Assembly: GCA_913055695.1 (NCBI GenBank)
Contig: CAJXKF010000007.1
Coordinates: 62,001 to 126,000, forward strand
DNA: 64,000 nucleotides
Source of the DNA: an uncultured Methylophaga sp.
GTDB taxonomy: Bacteria; Pseudomonadota; Gammaproteobacteria; Nitrosococcales; Methylophagaceae
Reading direction: 5' to 3'
Shown here: one piece after another, positions 47,423 to 56,867 of the stretch
Position numbering within the stretch: position 1 is the first letter of the stretch
Layout: every line of letters begins with the position of its first letter
Notes under the pieces: model-generated
Told to the model about the DNA's origin: nothing
The model's database searches: none
What the model saw: the letters and a program-made list of their open reading frames with translations, nothing else
Made by a program: the position numbers and the translations under genes

Positions 47423-47455
47423 TATTCTGTTATCACTCATTCTAGGAGCATATCG

Positions 47456-47752
47456 ATGCGGACCATCAGCTTAATGCTTGCAGCCTTTATTCTGAGCCTG
47501 ACAGCGGTGCAGGCAGAAGTGATTTCCATTGCCGATCCGCGCTATGACGTGCCAAACAGCGACACCGGTGTGATGCGCCCGACCCAGGGCATGAATATGA
47601 CCCAGGTTGAACAGAAATACGGCGCGCCTCAAACCAAGCTGCCAGCTGTCGGTGAACCACCCATCAGCCGCTGGATTTACAGTGAATTCGAAGTTTTTTT
47701 TGAATACGATAAGGTGATTCACTCGGTCGTTAAACGCGCCGAGCAGCCCTAA
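47456..47752 (+). CDS. Small conserved periplasmic protein
   Basis: 98 residues with a signal peptide (LMLAAFILSLTAVQA). The mature part has a conserved-looking block, MRPTQGMNMTQVEQKYGAP, and WIYSEFEVFFEYDKVIHSVV, which resembles small SmpA/BamE-like folds seen in gammaproteobacteria. The exact role is unknown. AGGAG precedes the ATG. Confidence 0.7.
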   Translation: MRTISLMLAAFILSLTAVQAEVISIADPRYDVPNSDTGVMRPTQGMNMTQVEQKYGAPQTKLPAVGEPPISRWIYSEFEVFFEYDKVIHSVVKRAEQP

Positions 47753-47759
47753 ATTAGCA

Positions 47760-48413
47760 GTGCTCATTCGGTCCGTTAACGTTTCTCTGCCGAAACAGAT
47801 TCAGTATAAAAACAAAACGGTCTCTACCGGTATCTTCAAGCAAGCGGTTTCAGGCCGCGTCATTGTTAAGGCCTTCAATCTGGAGGGTGACAAGCAGGTC
47901 GACCTCGTCAATCACGGTGGTGAGCACAAAGCCGTTTACGGCTTCGCTGCAGAACACTACTCATACTGGCAAGCTAAGCTCGGTCTAGTCTCATTGCCTT
48001 TCGGCAAATTCGGTGAAAACCTCACAATAGAAGGACTCGACGAAGCGACATTGTGTATTGGTGACCGGCTCAAGGTCGGCCGGACGCTGCTGGAAATATC
48101 GCAACCACGAGTACCCTGTTTCAAACTGGGCATCGCCTTTAAGCGAGACGATATGCCAAGATTGTTTGTAGAGCATGCCGCGACCGGTATTTATTTCAGA
48201 GTAATTGAGGCCGGCTCGGTCGCCGCTGGCGATACTGTCACCGTGGTTGAACCGCATCCGGCGAAATTGACTGTGCAGCGTGTATTCCGCGCCTATTTCG
48301 ATAAAAGTCTGCCCGACAACGAAAAAACGCCTGTTATCAAACAGGCGCTTACAATCGATGCATTGTCTCAGGAATGGCGCGAGAAACTGGAAAAACGGTT
48401 GACTCAGTCCTGA
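47760..48413 (+). CDS. MOSC domain protein (YiiM type)
   Basis: 217 residues, GTG start. A MOSC domain with DLVNHGGEHKAVYGFAAEHY, FGKFGENLTIEG and the conserved Cys in QPRVPCFKLG. A C-terminal three-helix 3-alpha domain ends it. The YiiM group reduces N-hydroxylated compounds with molybdenum cofactor. It overlaps the convergent membrane-protein gene by 10 bp. Confidence 0.85.
   Translation: MLIRSVNVSLPKQIQYKNKTVSTGIFKQAVSGRVIVKAFNLEGDKQVDLVNHGGEHKAVYGFAAEHYSYWQAKLGLVSLPFGKFGENLTIEGLDEATLCIGDRLKVGRTLLEISQPRVPCFKLGIAFKRDDMPRLFVEHAATGIYFRVIEAGSVAAGDTVTVVEPHPAKLTVQRVFRAYFDKSLPDNEKTPVIKQALTIDALSQEWREKLEKRLTQS
48322..48347 (-). terminator. Intrinsic terminator embedded in the opposing MOSC gene
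   Basis: CGCCTGTT (48328-48335) pairs with AACAGGCG (48340-48347) around 4 nt, and the minus strand continues with six U. It lies about 56 bp after the stop at 48404, so the alaC-hom-thrC transcript probably ends inside the neighbouring coding sequence. Confidence 0.6.
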
Positions 48414-48922
48414 GTAGGGGCCGGCTCGATACCCAGAAAACGACGTAAAGCCCAGCCCGGCAGTGTACCGACCCGGGCATGGTGTAATGAGTCTGATTCA
48501 ATCACGATCAGTATCAGTACCGTTACCAGCGTCGGCAACAGCCCTAGGCCACCAATCATGCCGTACACCGCTTCGCGCATCATGCCAAGGTAGGTTTTGC
48601 CCATCCAGCCCAGCGCTGATACCGTGACCAGAAGCAAGAGTACATAGAAGAATATCTTGCTCCAACGCCTGGCTATCTGCCAGTGCGCCCAGACAAACTC
48701 ACTGTCTTCACGGTGAATATGGCCCGAACGATACCATGTATAAGCAAGCGCCGAAAACGAAAGCAAAGGCACCAGCACCATGTACTTGAAGTAAGCCGGA
48801 CCAAAGGTCGAGATAGCGGTAAAAATCAGAATATGATTACCGATGAGATTACTCAGAAAAATATCATGCGGCCGCTTGGCCAGCAGTCTCTCTCTCTCGC
48901 TAGGGTCCGGTAAATTAGCCAT
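48404..48922 (-). CDS. Hypothetical membrane protein downstream of thrC
   Basis: 172 residues beginning MANLPDPSERERLLAKRPHD. About four hydrophobic segments are visible (around 30-45, 50-64, 90-112 and 120-145), with short charged loops. I recognise no family and no catalytic motif. It starts 4 bp after the thrC stop, so it is likely co-transcribed, but no link to threonine is evident. A start 19 codons earlier would overlap thrC. Confidence 0.6.
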   Translation of the reverse strand: MANLPDPSERERLLAKRPHDIFLSNLIGNHILIFTAISTFGPAYFKYMVLVPLLSFSALAYTWYRSGHIHREDSEFVWAHWQIARRWSKIFFYVLLLLVTVSALGWMGKTYLGMMREAVYGMIGGLGLLPTLVTVLILIVIESDSLHHARVGTLPGWALRRFLGIEPAPTQD

Positions 48923-48926
48923 GAAT

Positions 48927-50072
48927 CTACTGTGCCATATTTTGAATGATGGCGTCACGTACCGATTCAAGATTCGCATCCACAGTCACCACAGCCGAGG
49001 TGCTCTGTTTGATAGCGGTATCCGGATCTTTCAGACCATGACCGGTCAGGGTGCAGACAATGGTGCTGCCTTCCGGAATCTTGCCGTTTTTAACATCACG
49101 CAGAGCACCCGCCAGTGACGTCGCTGAAGCCGGTTCGCAGAACACGCCTTCTTTTTCCGCCAACAGTTTCTGCGCCGCCAGTATCTCTTCGTCACTGCAC
49201 TCGTCGAACCAGCCGCCGGACTCTTCTTTAACCTGCCAGGCTTTATCCCAGCTTTGCGGGTGGCCGATACGAATGGCAGTCGCCACAGTTTCCGGATCGT
49301 CGACCATATGGCCACGCATAAACGGCGCGCTGCCGGCAGCCTGATAACCGATCATTTTCGGACGGTTGCCGACAATGGCACCGCCGGCGTATTTGCACTT
49401 ACCATCACAGTAAGCACAGGCATCAGTGACATGATCGCCGGAATCGCAGGAATATTCGCAGTAACCAATCCAGTGGGCGGTGATATTACCGGCGTTACCG
49501 ACTGGCAGGCAGTGGTAATCCGGCGCCCGGCCCAGCTCTTCAACGATTTCGAAAGCTGCGGTTTTCTGACCCTGCAGACGATAGGGGTTGATGGAATTCA
49601 CAATGGTGACCGGCGCATGGTCGGCGACTTCTTTCACCAGACGCATGCCTTCATCAAAGTTGCCTTTGATCTGAATCACGGTGGCACCATGCATCATTGC
49701 CTGCGCCAGTTTGCCCTGGGCGATTTTGCCGTCAGGAATCAAGACGAATGCCGCAATACCGGCACGCGCCGCATAAGCGGCTGCAGCGGCTGAGGTATTA
49801 CCAGTGGAGGCACAGATAATCGCCTTGCTGCCTTCCTCGACGGCTTTGGTCACGGCCATGGTCATGCCACGGTCCTTGAAAGAGCCGGTCGGGTTCAGAC
49901 CCTCGTATTTGACGTAGATATCGACATCCTTACCCAGCTCTTTGGCAATGTGGTTGAGCTTGATAAGTGGTGTGTTCCCCTCGCCCAGACTAATCAGGCG
50001 AGTGTCGTCATTGACCGGCAGCCGATCGCGATAGCGTTCAATCAGTCCAGTGTAACGGGGGCGAAATGACAT
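48927..50072 (-). CDS. thrC: Threonine synthase with a cysteine-rich insertion
   Basis: 381 residues. A PLP enzyme that converts O-phosphohomoserine to threonine. The Schiff-base lysine is in [11 protein letters not shown] and the phosphate-binding loop in [13 protein letters not shown]. Between this loop and [13 protein letters not shown], where short ThrC proteins usually pass directly, lies an insertion of about 28 residues (205-235). It has five cysteines at 205, 209, 219, 222 and 226 (49365-49460). The rest is a normal class II threonine synthase. It follows hom by 39 bp. Confidence 0.95.
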   Translation of the reverse strand: MSFRPRYTGLIERYRDRLPVNDDTRLISLGEGNTPLIKLNHIAKELGKDVDIYVKYEGLNPTGSFKDRGMTMAVTKAVEEGSKAIICASTGNTSAAAAAYAARAGIAAFVLIPDGKIAQGKLAQAMMHGATVIQIKGNFDEGMRLVKEVADHAPVTIVNSINPYRLQGQKTAAFEIVEELGRAPDYHCLPVGNAGNITAHWIGYCEYSCDSGDHVTDACAYCDGKCKYAGGAIVGNRPKMIGYQAAGSAPFMRGHMVDDPETVATAIRIGHPQSWDKAWQVKEESGGWFDECSDEEILAAQKLLAEKEGVFCEPASATSLAGALRDVKNGKIPEGSTIVCTLTGHGLKDPDTAIKQSTSAVVTVDANLESVRDAIIQNMAQ

Positions 50073-50111
50073 AGTGTTTTCCTCTAAACTAAATTCGTCA
50101 GGCTGGCTTTA

Positions 50112-51425
50112 TCAGCCGCCCAGAGATTCCATGCGGATGCGCATGATGGAATCAGGCACGGTGTCCAGTGCTTCAATCTGACTGATGGCGCGGTCCATAT
50201 TTTTCTCGACCACGGCCTGCGTCAGCATAATGATGGGCACCATGCCTTCGTGTTCTTCCGGTTGTTTCTGCAGAATGGCTTCGATATTGATGCTTTCATC
50301 ACTGAGAATACGGGTGATATCGGCCAGCACGCCCGGTTTATCCAGCGTGTTAATACGCAGATAGTAGGATGTGACCACCTCGGTCATTGGCAGAATCGGC
50401 GTATCTTTCAGGGCATCGGGCTGGAAAGCGAGATGCGGTACACGGTTTTCCGGGTCGGTAGTCAGGGCGCGGACGATATCGACGATATCAGCGACCACCG
50501 CTGAAGCAGTCGCATCCGAGCCGGCACCGGCTCCGTAATAAAGGGTCGGTCCGACCGCGTCACCTTTTACGACAACGGCATTCATCACCCCGTTCACATT
50601 AGCAATCAGACGGCGTTGCGGGATCAGGGTCGGATGTACGCGCAGTTCAACTCCGGAAGCGGTTTTCTTGGCAATGCCCAGGTGCTTGATGCGATAGCCA
50701 AGCTCAGCCGCATTCTGCACGTCTTCCTGGGAAATCTTGCTGATGCCTTCGGTATAGCATTTGTAATACTGCAGCGGGATACCAAAAGCGATGGAGGCCA
50801 TGATGGTCAGCTTGTGAGCGGCATCGATACCTTCAATATCGAAAGTCGGGTCGGCTTCGGCATAACCCAGTGCCTGCGCTTCGGCCAGCACATCGGCAAA
50901 ATCACGGCCTTTTTCACGCATTTCGGTGAGAATGAAGTTACCGGTGCCGTTGATAATACCGGCCAGCCATTCGATACGGTTACCGGCCAGGCCTTCACGC
51001 ATCGCTTTGATAATCGGAATACCGCCGGCAACGGCCGCTTCAAAGGCGATTGTCACGCCTTTTTGCTGAGCCAGTTCAAACAGCTCATTACCGTGCATCG
51101 CAATCAGGGCTTTATTGGCGGTGACTACATGCTTACCGTTTTCAATCGCCTTGACCACCAGGTCTTTGGCAATACCGGTGCCGCCGATGAGTTCAACCAC
51201 GATCTGTATATCGGGATCGTTAATCACCTCAAAGGCATCATCCGTCAGGTTGATGTTTGAAGTATCACAACTCTTGGGTTTATCCAGATCGCGATCAGCG
51301 ACGCGATATATCTCAATATCACGACCGGCGCGACGGCTGATTTCTCTTGAGTTGCGGGTCAGTACATTGACGGTACCGCTACCGACTGTACCCAGACCCA
51401 GGATTCCGATTTTTACTGATTGCAC
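50112..51425 (-). CDS. hom: Homoserine dehydrogenase
   Basis: 437 residues, monofunctional (no aspartokinase domain). NAD(P) motif ILGLGTVGSGTVNVL, then VVTANKALIAMHG, the catalytic region GTGNFILTEM and ADPTFDIEGIDAAHKLTIMA. A C-terminal ACT domain (about 355-430, YYLRINTLDKPGVLADITRI) provides threonine feedback. GTG start 8 bp after alaC, preceded by AGGGGG. Confidence 0.95.
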   Translation of the reverse strand: MQSVKIGILGLGTVGSGTVNVLTRNSREISRRAGRDIEIYRVADRDLDKPKSCDTSNINLTDDAFEVINDPDIQIVVELIGGTGIAKDLVVKAIENGKHVVTANKALIAMHGNELFELAQQKGVTIAFEAAVAGGIPIIKAMREGLAGNRIEWLAGIINGTGNFILTEMREKGRDFADVLAEAQALGYAEADPTFDIEGIDAAHKLTIMASIAFGIPLQYYKCYTEGISKISQEDVQNAAELGYRIKHLGIAKKTASGVELRVHPTLIPQRRLIANVNGVMNAVVVKGDAVGPTLYYGAGAGSDATASAVVADIVDIVRALTTDPENRVPHLAFQPDALKDTPILPMTEVVTSYYLRINTLDKPGVLADITRILSDESINIEAILQKQPEEHEGMVPIIMLTQAVVEKNMDRAISQIEALDTVPDSIMRIRMESLGG

Positions 51426-51433
51426 ACAGCCCC

Positions 51434-52612
51434 CTAAGCTTTTCTCATCATGTCACGGATCCCGCGGATCGCCTGACGCGTACGATGTTCATTTTCAATC
51501 AAGCCGAAGCGAACATATTCATCGCCGTATTCACCGAAACCGATACCGGGTGAAACCGCGACTTTGGCTTCCTTGAGTAATTTTTTACTGAATTCCAGCG
51601 AGCCCATCTCACGATAACGTTCCGGAATACGGGCCCAGACAAACATGGTGGCCTTGGGTTTCTCCACCTGCCAGCCAATCGCATTCAAACCATCACAGAG
51701 CACATCACGGCGGCTCTTATAAGTCGCCACGATTTCATCGACGCAGTCCTGCGGTCCGTCCAGCGCGGTAATCGCCGCTACCTGAATCGGCGTGAACATG
51801 CCGTAGTCGAGATAGGACTTCATGCGTGCCAGTGCCGCGATCAAAGTCGGATTACCGGACATGAAACCGACGCGCCAGCCGGGCATATTATAGGTCTTGG
51901 ACAGGGTATAGAACTCGACCGCCACTTCCTTCGCACCGGGCACCTGCAGAATAGACGGCGCTTTGTAACCATCGAAACATATCTCACCGTATGCGAGATC
52001 ATGCACCACCCAGATCTGATGTTCCTTGGCAAAGGCAACGATACGTTCGAAGAAGTCCAGTTCCACACACTGCGTGGTCGGATTACCCGGGAAGTTCAGC
52101 ACCAGCATTTTGGGCTTGGGCCAGGAATCCTTGACCGATTTTTCCAGTTCGGCAAAGAAATCGACATCGGGTGTTAACGGCACGTGACGGATATCGGCAC
52201 CGGCGATGACAAACCCATAAGGATGGATAGGATAAGCCGGGTTCGGCACCATGACCGCATCACCGGGACCCATGGTAGCCAGCGCCAGATGTGCCAGACC
52301 TTCTTTGGAACCGATGGTGACGATACATTCACTGTCCGGATCCAGGTGGACGTCGAACTTGCGTTGATACCAGTCGCAGCAGGCTTTGCGCAGACGGGGA
52401 ATACCCTTGGACACGGAATAACGATGGGTATCCGGTCGCTGGGCCGCCTCGACCAGCTTATCAACAATATGGGCCGGGGCCGGTTTATCCGGATTTCCCA
52501 TGCCAAAGTCGATAATATCCTCACCACGCGCACGTGCTTTTGCTTTCAAATCATTTACAATGTTGAAAACATAGGGCGGGAGGCGTTTGATTCTCGGAAA
52601 CTCGTCGTTCAA
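51434..52612 (-). CDS. alaC: Alanine transaminase (AlaC type)
   Basis: 392 residues. A class I/II aminotransferase: [40 protein letters not shown] and the PLP lysine in [16 protein letters not shown] follow E. coli AlaC closely. It makes alanine from pyruvate and glutamate. TTG start with AGG seven bases upstream. It is the first gene of alaC-hom-thrC, a frequent arrangement in beta- and gammaproteobacteria. Confidence 0.9.
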   Translation of the reverse strand: MNDEFPRIKRLPPYVFNIVNDLKAKARARGEDIIDFGMGNPDKPAPAHIVDKLVEAAQRPDTHRYSVSKGIPRLRKACCDWYQRKFDVHLDPDSECIVTIGSKEGLAHLALATMGPGDAVMVPNPAYPIHPYGFVIAGADIRHVPLTPDVDFFAELEKSVKDSWPKPKMLVLNFPGNPTTQCVELDFFERIVAFAKEHQIWVVHDLAYGEICFDGYKAPSILQVPGAKEVAVEFYTLSKTYNMPGWRVGFMSGNPTLIAALARMKSYLDYGMFTPIQVAAITALDGPQDCVDEIVATYKSRRDVLCDGLNAIGWQVEKPKATMFVWARIPERYREMGSLEFSKKLLKEAKVAVSPGIGFGEYGDEYVRFGLIENEHRTRQAIRGIRDMMRKA

Positions 52613-52706
52613 CTGAATACCTGCGATTAGCTAAAACTGTCGGCAAACTAAGCAAAATAACTGAAATTCATCAACACTTCAAATTCATTTATCAGAAGCG
52701 AAACCC

Positions 52707-53552
52707 ATGAGCGAACAAGACGTATTTTACAACACTATCCTGGAGGAAATGGACAGCGGCAAGCTTGTCCTGCCAACACTTCCCGAAGTCGCCCTGCAAG
52801 TTCGGGAAGTCGTCGATGACCCCGAGGCCACCGCCAAACAGCTGGCCGATATCATTACCACCGATGCCGCCCTGTCTGCGCGTCTGCTGAAAGTTGCCAA
52901 CAGCCCCTTATACCGTGGTCGGGTCGCTATCGACAGCGTGCAGATGGCCGTGTCGCGTCTGGGTCTCTCCATGGTGCGAAATCTGGTCACCAGTCTGGTG
53001 ATGGAACAAATGTTCCAGGCCACCAATAATCGTCTGGATAAGCGTCTTCGCGGCTTATGGGAACAAAGCACCAAAGTCGCGGCGGCGTCTCAGGTCATCG
53101 CCGCCAAACTGCCCGGCATCAGAACCGATGAAGCGATGCTGGCCGGTCTGATTCACGCGATTGGCATACTGCCCATTCTGATGAAAGCCGATGAAGACGG
53201 CGATCTTATCAGAGACAGTAGAAAACTGGATCAACTGATTGATAATCTCTATCCGCGTCTGGGTGCCACCATCCTTGAGAAATGGGAATTTCCGGGTAAT
53301 CTGGTCACTGTCGCCCGTGAACACGCTAACCTGAACCGTAACAGCGGTGAAAACGGACCGGACCTGGTCGATGTGGTTCAGGTCGCCGTACTGCAGAGCT
53401 ACAACGGCACCGATAAAGCCATTGATCCCTTAAAACTCAATGATGTTATTGCTTTCAAACAGGTCGGCGCCGACACCGGCTTCAGTGTGGAAGAGCTGGA
53501 TGAAAACAGCGAGGAATATCGCGAGGCGTTGGCCCTGTTCAATATGGGCTGA
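52707..53552 (+). CDS. HDOD domain protein
   Basis: 281 residues, one HDOD domain (about 20-215): LPTLPEVALQVREVVDDPEA, the ITTDAALSARLLKVANSPLY block, and a HAIG remnant of the HD motif (AGLIHAIGILP), which lacks the metal Asp. Family members are signalling proteins with no shown enzyme activity. Divergent from alaC. A good terminator follows. Confidence 0.9.
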   Translation: MSEQDVFYNTILEEMDSGKLVLPTLPEVALQVREVVDDPEATAKQLADIITTDAALSARLLKVANSPLYRGRVAIDSVQMAVSRLGLSMVRNLVTSLVMEQMFQATNNRLDKRLRGLWEQSTKVAAASQVIAAKLPGIRTDEAMLAGLIHAIGILPILMKADEDGDLIRDSRKLDQLIDNLYPRLGATILEKWEFPGNLVTVAREHANLNRNSGENGPDLVDVVQVAVLQSYNGTDKAIDPLKLNDVIAFKQVGADTGFSVEELDENSEEYREALALFNMG

Positions 53553-53577
53553 GATCAGAACAGTCAATTACCCCGTC

Positions 53578-53604
53578 AAAACCCGGCTATTGCCGGGTTT
53601 TTTT
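53578..53604 (+). terminator. Intrinsic terminator after the HDOD gene
   Basis: A nine-base stem (53579-53587 with 53592-53600) closes TATT and runs into a U tract, 26 bp after the stop codon. Confidence 0.9.
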
Positions 53605-53720
53605 ACAGCTGTGTAAATCGCTTCGGTGCCTTGCTGCTTGCGATCAATTTACTGCGATGAACGAAATGCCGGTTTTGTTGACTATTTTATTAAAGGGTTG
53701 AATAAAGCTAGGAGTATTCA

Positions 53721-54254
53721 ATGAGAATAGGCTACGCAAGAGAGAGTCGGCAAGGCCAGCCGCTGCAAATGCAACTCGATAAACTTAAAGACTGCGACAC
53801 GGTGTTTAAAGAAAAAGCCGGTGGCGGCGATCAGCAAAAAACGCTGGATGCCTGTCTGGATGCCCTTCATAACGGTGATGTGCTGGTTGTAACCCGACTC
53901 GACCGCTTGGCTGACAACACCAGTAAACTGGCGCAAATAGCGGCAAGGCTGCAGAAACAGGGGATTGATTTAGTCGTTAGGGATCAGGCTATCGATACAA
54001 GTAAAGACGCCAATGATGCGGCGCTGAAAGTCATATCCGCGCTGGCCGATCTCAGACAGTCAGACGCCGGACCGCAATCAGCAACAGTGACCCCGATTCA
54101 TAATGGTAAAGCTATGGCCAGCCATACCGGCGTGCAACTGTCTAAAGAGCAAATCGCTGAAATGCAGTACCGGATTGCCTGTGGTGAGGAAGTGTCTGAA
54201 CTCTGTGATGAATACAACATCAGCATCCCGACTTTTTATCATCTCACCGACTAA
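53721..54254 (+). CDS. Serine recombinase-like protein with degenerate active site
   Basis: 177 residues. The N-terminal fold is that of small resolvases: MRIGYARESRQG with Arg7 and nucleophile-position Ser9, and VVTRLDRLADN. Compared with gamma-delta resolvase, Ser10, Arg8 and Arg68 are kept, but Arg45 is replaced by Gln39 and Arg71 by Asp65. The long E-helix with its ERQR/ERT block is cut short (ALADLRQSDAG). A C-terminal helix-turn-helix remains (EEVSELCDEYNISIPTFYHL). Loss of these residues argues against strand exchange, so a DNA-binding role is possible. AGGAG precedes the ATG. No transposase or repeat ends were found around it. Confidence 0.75.
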   Translation: MRIGYARESRQGQPLQMQLDKLKDCDTVFKEKAGGGDQQKTLDACLDALHNGDVLVVTRLDRLADNTSKLAQIAARLQKQGIDLVVRDQAIDTSKDANDAALKVISALADLRQSDAGPQSATVTPIHNGKAMASHTGVQLSKEQIAEMQYRIACGEEVSELCDEYNISIPTFYHLTD

Positions 54255-54346
54255 GGAGAGCTGAGTGTGACAAGCTGGCTGGTTTTTTCAGTCTGCGCTG
54301 TGTAATTTATGCTGAAGATTTATCCAAATGGCTGTCACTGATTAAA

Positions 54347-54853
54347 ATGCCGAATCTCTCTGTTATTGCTTCACCCCGGCGCTTTCTGCCTTTACTGTTG
54401 CTGGTGATGCTGCTCACAGGCTGTGGCAGCAGCCCGAAAATGCCCTCGCCCGCTTTCAAACCTGAATTAAAACCAGCCGCAGCGGATACTGAATCCACCC
54501 TGTCACGACTTTATCAGCAACATACAGACTGGCGCGGCACCCCCTACCGTCTCGGTGGCCAGAGCCGGAGCGGGATAGACTGCTCAGCCTTTGTGCAAAT
54601 CACCTATCAGGATGTGTTCGGACTCCGTTTGCCGAGAACAACCTCTCAGCAGATCCGGGCGGGGCAGCCGATCAGCAAAACAGATTTACAGGCTGGCGAT
54701 CTGGTGTTTTTCCGTAATGGCAATCATGTCGGAATCTATCTTGAAGACGACCATTTTCTGCACGCCTCCACCCGCCTCGGTGTCACCATCTCCAGCATGA
54801 ATAATATTTACTGGTCACGAAAATACTGGCGCTCAATAAGGATCAAACCCTGA
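54347..54853 (+). CDS. NlpC/P60 family lipoprotein
   Basis: 168 residues. Lipoprotein signal LLLLVMLLTGCGSSP, then an NlpC/P60 domain: YRLGGQSRSGIDCSAFVQIT with the catalytic Cys, FRNGNHVGIYL and HASTRLGVTISSM with the catalytic His residues. Similar to E. coli Spr/MepS and NlpC, which cut peptide cross-links in peptidoglycan. It faces two convergent envelope genes. Confidence 0.9.
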   Translation: MPNLSVIASPRRFLPLLLLVMLLTGCGSSPKMPSPAFKPELKPAAADTESTLSRLYQQHTDWRGTPYRLGGQSRSGIDCSAFVQITYQDVFGLRLPRTTSQQIRAGQPISKTDLQAGDLVFFRNGNHVGIYLEDDHFLHASTRLGVTISSMNNIYWSRKYWRSIRIKP

Positions 54854-54865
54854 TTAGTGCAGCTT

Positions 54866-55279
54866 TCACTGTGTCATTTGTGATACTGAATAGCTGGTCT
54901 CTGAAATGCTGACAGCCACTGAAACCGGCTCAGCGCTGTCAATATTGATAACCACCGGAATCAGTGGATACAGCGTGTTTTGATTGTTTTGCTGGAAAAA
55001 CTTCTGATTTCTTAATACCAGCCTGTACACGCCTCGATGATCGTTCCCGCGAAGAAAACCTGCAAACGCTCCCTTTTGATTACTGACCTGACTGTCTACC
55101 AGCCGCCAGGTCGAGCGGGTCTCGCTAAAATGAAACAGCACCACCTGCATGCCTTTGATGGGTTCGCCTGTTTCGGCATCGCTCACCGTCAATTTTAGCT
55201 GGGGCTTAGCTTCAGTGGCCTGAAGTGGCGCTGTCACCAGCAGCGTAGCCAGCAACAGCAGCGTTTGTGGCCTCATCAC
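54866..55279 (-). CDS. Secreted transthyretin-like protein
   Basis: 137 residues with a signal peptide (LLLLATLLVTAPLQATEA). The mature part has beta-sandwich features: LKLTVSDAETGEPIKGMQVV, then FAGFLRGNDHRGVYRLVLRN and YPLIPVVINI near the end. This follows the transthyretin/5-hydroxyisourate hydrolase fold, but the C-terminal YRGS and catalytic histidines of HIU hydrolase are absent, so it is probably not that enzyme. It overlaps the preceding lipoprotein gene by 4 bp. Confidence 0.6.
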   Translation of the reverse strand: MMRPQTLLLLATLLVTAPLQATEAKPQLKLTVSDAETGEPIKGMQVVLFHFSETRSTWRLVDSQVSNQKGAFAGFLRGNDHRGVYRLVLRNQKFFQQNNQNTLYPLIPVVINIDSAEPVSVAVSISETSYSVSQMTQ

Positions 55280-55596
55280 TCTGAGCGGTATATCGTTTCA
55301 TACTCAGGATTTTCCAGCCGCGGATCGTCGGCCTCCACGCACTGAAAGGTAACGTCGTAGCGATAGCGAACCTGATGCTGCTTGAAAATCTTGATTACCA
55401 GCAGGGATTTAGCCATTTCATTACAGTGATTTTCAGCCAGACCCAGTGCCGTGCCCTTGGCCGTGGTGTCATCCAGATCTGTAACGGTAATAGTATAGGT
55501 CTCACCGCCCAGAGTGCGGACACCGGAAGTTTTGACGCCACAGGCACTGATCGCAAACAGCGCCAGCAAGGTGGCAATAACAGCGATAGTTTTCAT
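55276..55596 (-). CDS. Small lipoprotein
   Basis: 106 residues with a lipoprotein signal (LLALFAISACGVK). The mature part contains TYTITVTDLDDTTAKGTALG, NHCNEMAKSLLVIKIF and YDVTFQCVE, with two cysteines (HC and QC) that could pair. I do not recognise the family. It overlaps the transthyretin-like gene by 4 bp, so both probably act together at the envelope. Confidence 0.65.
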   Translation of the reverse strand: MKTIAVIATLLALFAISACGVKTSGVRTLGGETYTITVTDLDDTTAKGTALGLAENHCNEMAKSLLVIKIFKQHQVRYRYDVTFQCVEADDPRLENPEYETIYRSE

Positions 55597-55684
55597 TCAA
55601 ATTCCTCAGCTAAAAAACGCCATAAGGTCTGACAGACAATGATCATTATCATCGCATCTGCTGACTGCCACAATGGGCAGAAAT

Positions 55685-56716
55685 TTACTGAAAGAAAATC
55701 ACGGTGACGCCAATAGCGTAACTCAGCAGTACCAGCACCCCTTCAAAACCGATATTGCCCAGACCATGACGCTCACGACGCAGCAGGCCCAGTAACAAAA
55801 TGCCGGTCAGCAGAATATTGAGCGCCATCCAGAACGCCAGCGTATCCGACACCGCCAGGTAGATCGAGCCCGGCCGGTAAGCCATATCCGACAACACCAG
55901 AAACAGCACATCAAAGGTATTGCCGCCAATAATATCGCCGAGCGCCAGCGCCAGCGCCCCGCGTCGCACAGCGGTAATCGCAATCACCAGTTCCGGTATG
56001 GACGTCACGACCGCGGTGAATATAGTCCCGAACAATGTCTGACTGAGACCGGTATGACGGGTGATCGCAATCCCGGTTTCGGCAATCAGCCAGCCGCTCA
56101 CTGCCACCATCACTGCTAATAATAAAAATGGTATCCACAATCCCAGTCCCGCTGAAGCCATATTTGCAGACGGTGGCGAGGGCTGCTCTGCCCTGGTCTC
56201 ACTGGTTTTCTTGGGAGACCACATAGGCGTGTTATGTGACTGGCGCAGTAAACGCAAACCAAACAGATAAGCCGCCAGAATCACAAAGGAAAGGATATCC
56301 ACCGACCAGACCGTGATGCCAGGCCCAGCCATGGCCAGCATCGGCAGCGACAGCATCACCACCAGCAGCACGCCCTGCATCAGATTTTCTTCCGATGCCG
56401 CCGCATGCTCGAGGTTAGCGTTGCGATAGAGCATATCGGCAATCACCAGAAAGGTCGTCTGCGCTGCAATACCACCAATCGCGTTACCGAAGGCGAGTTC
56501 TACGGCCCCCTCCCAGGCGGACGTGACCGAGGTGATTGTGCCCGCCAGCGAAGTAATAATGCCGAGAAATACCGCACCGAGGATAGCCTGTCCCAGGCCG
56601 GTGATATGCGCCAGCTGCTCCGCCCGCTGCGTCAGCCAGACACCGCAGATACCCACAACGGCACCGGCAGCGAGGAAGATGACGAGATTAATGCCTAAAC
56701 TGAGGTCGACAAACAT
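55685..56716 (-). CDS. Sodium/calcium exchanger family protein
   Basis: 343 residues, about ten membrane helices in two inverted halves. The alpha-repeat motifs are AFGNAIGGIAAQT and ALGDIIGGNTFDVLFL, each with acidic or polar residues for cation binding. The cytoplasmic loop between the halves is short and proline-rich. Ca2+ extrusion is the family's usual activity, but the ion is not proven. Confidence 0.88.
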   Translation of the reverse strand: MFVDLSLGINLVIFLAAGAVVGICGVWLTQRAEQLAHITGLGQAILGAVFLGIITSLAGTITSVTSAWEGAVELAFGNAIGGIAAQTTFLVIADMLYRNANLEHAAASEENLMQGVLLVVMLSLPMLAMAGPGITVWSVDILSFVILAAYLFGLRLLRQSHNTPMWSPKKTSETRAEQPSPPSANMASAGLGLWIPFLLLAVMVAVSGWLIAETGIAITRHTGLSQTLFGTIFTAVVTSIPELVIAITAVRRGALALALGDIIGGNTFDVLFLVLSDMAYRPGSIYLAVSDTLAFWMALNILLTGILLLGLLRRERHGLGNIGFEGVLVLLSYAIGVTVIFFQ

Positions 56717-56867
56717 GTGACTCCGGTTTGGGTTGGGATCTTGGTGTCTATCCTAGCGGGTGGGGTTGGGAGTTGTCATTGTTGTTGCGGTTTTGGTTTT
56801 TATCGACTCAGGTTTTTTCTTTAGTCAGGTGATTAGATCAAAGCTCCATCCCATATCATGGATTGAT

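Noticed and set aside
54866..55279. 5-hydroxyisourate hydrolase
   Set aside because: The fold is similar but the C-terminal YRGS motif and catalytic histidines are missing.
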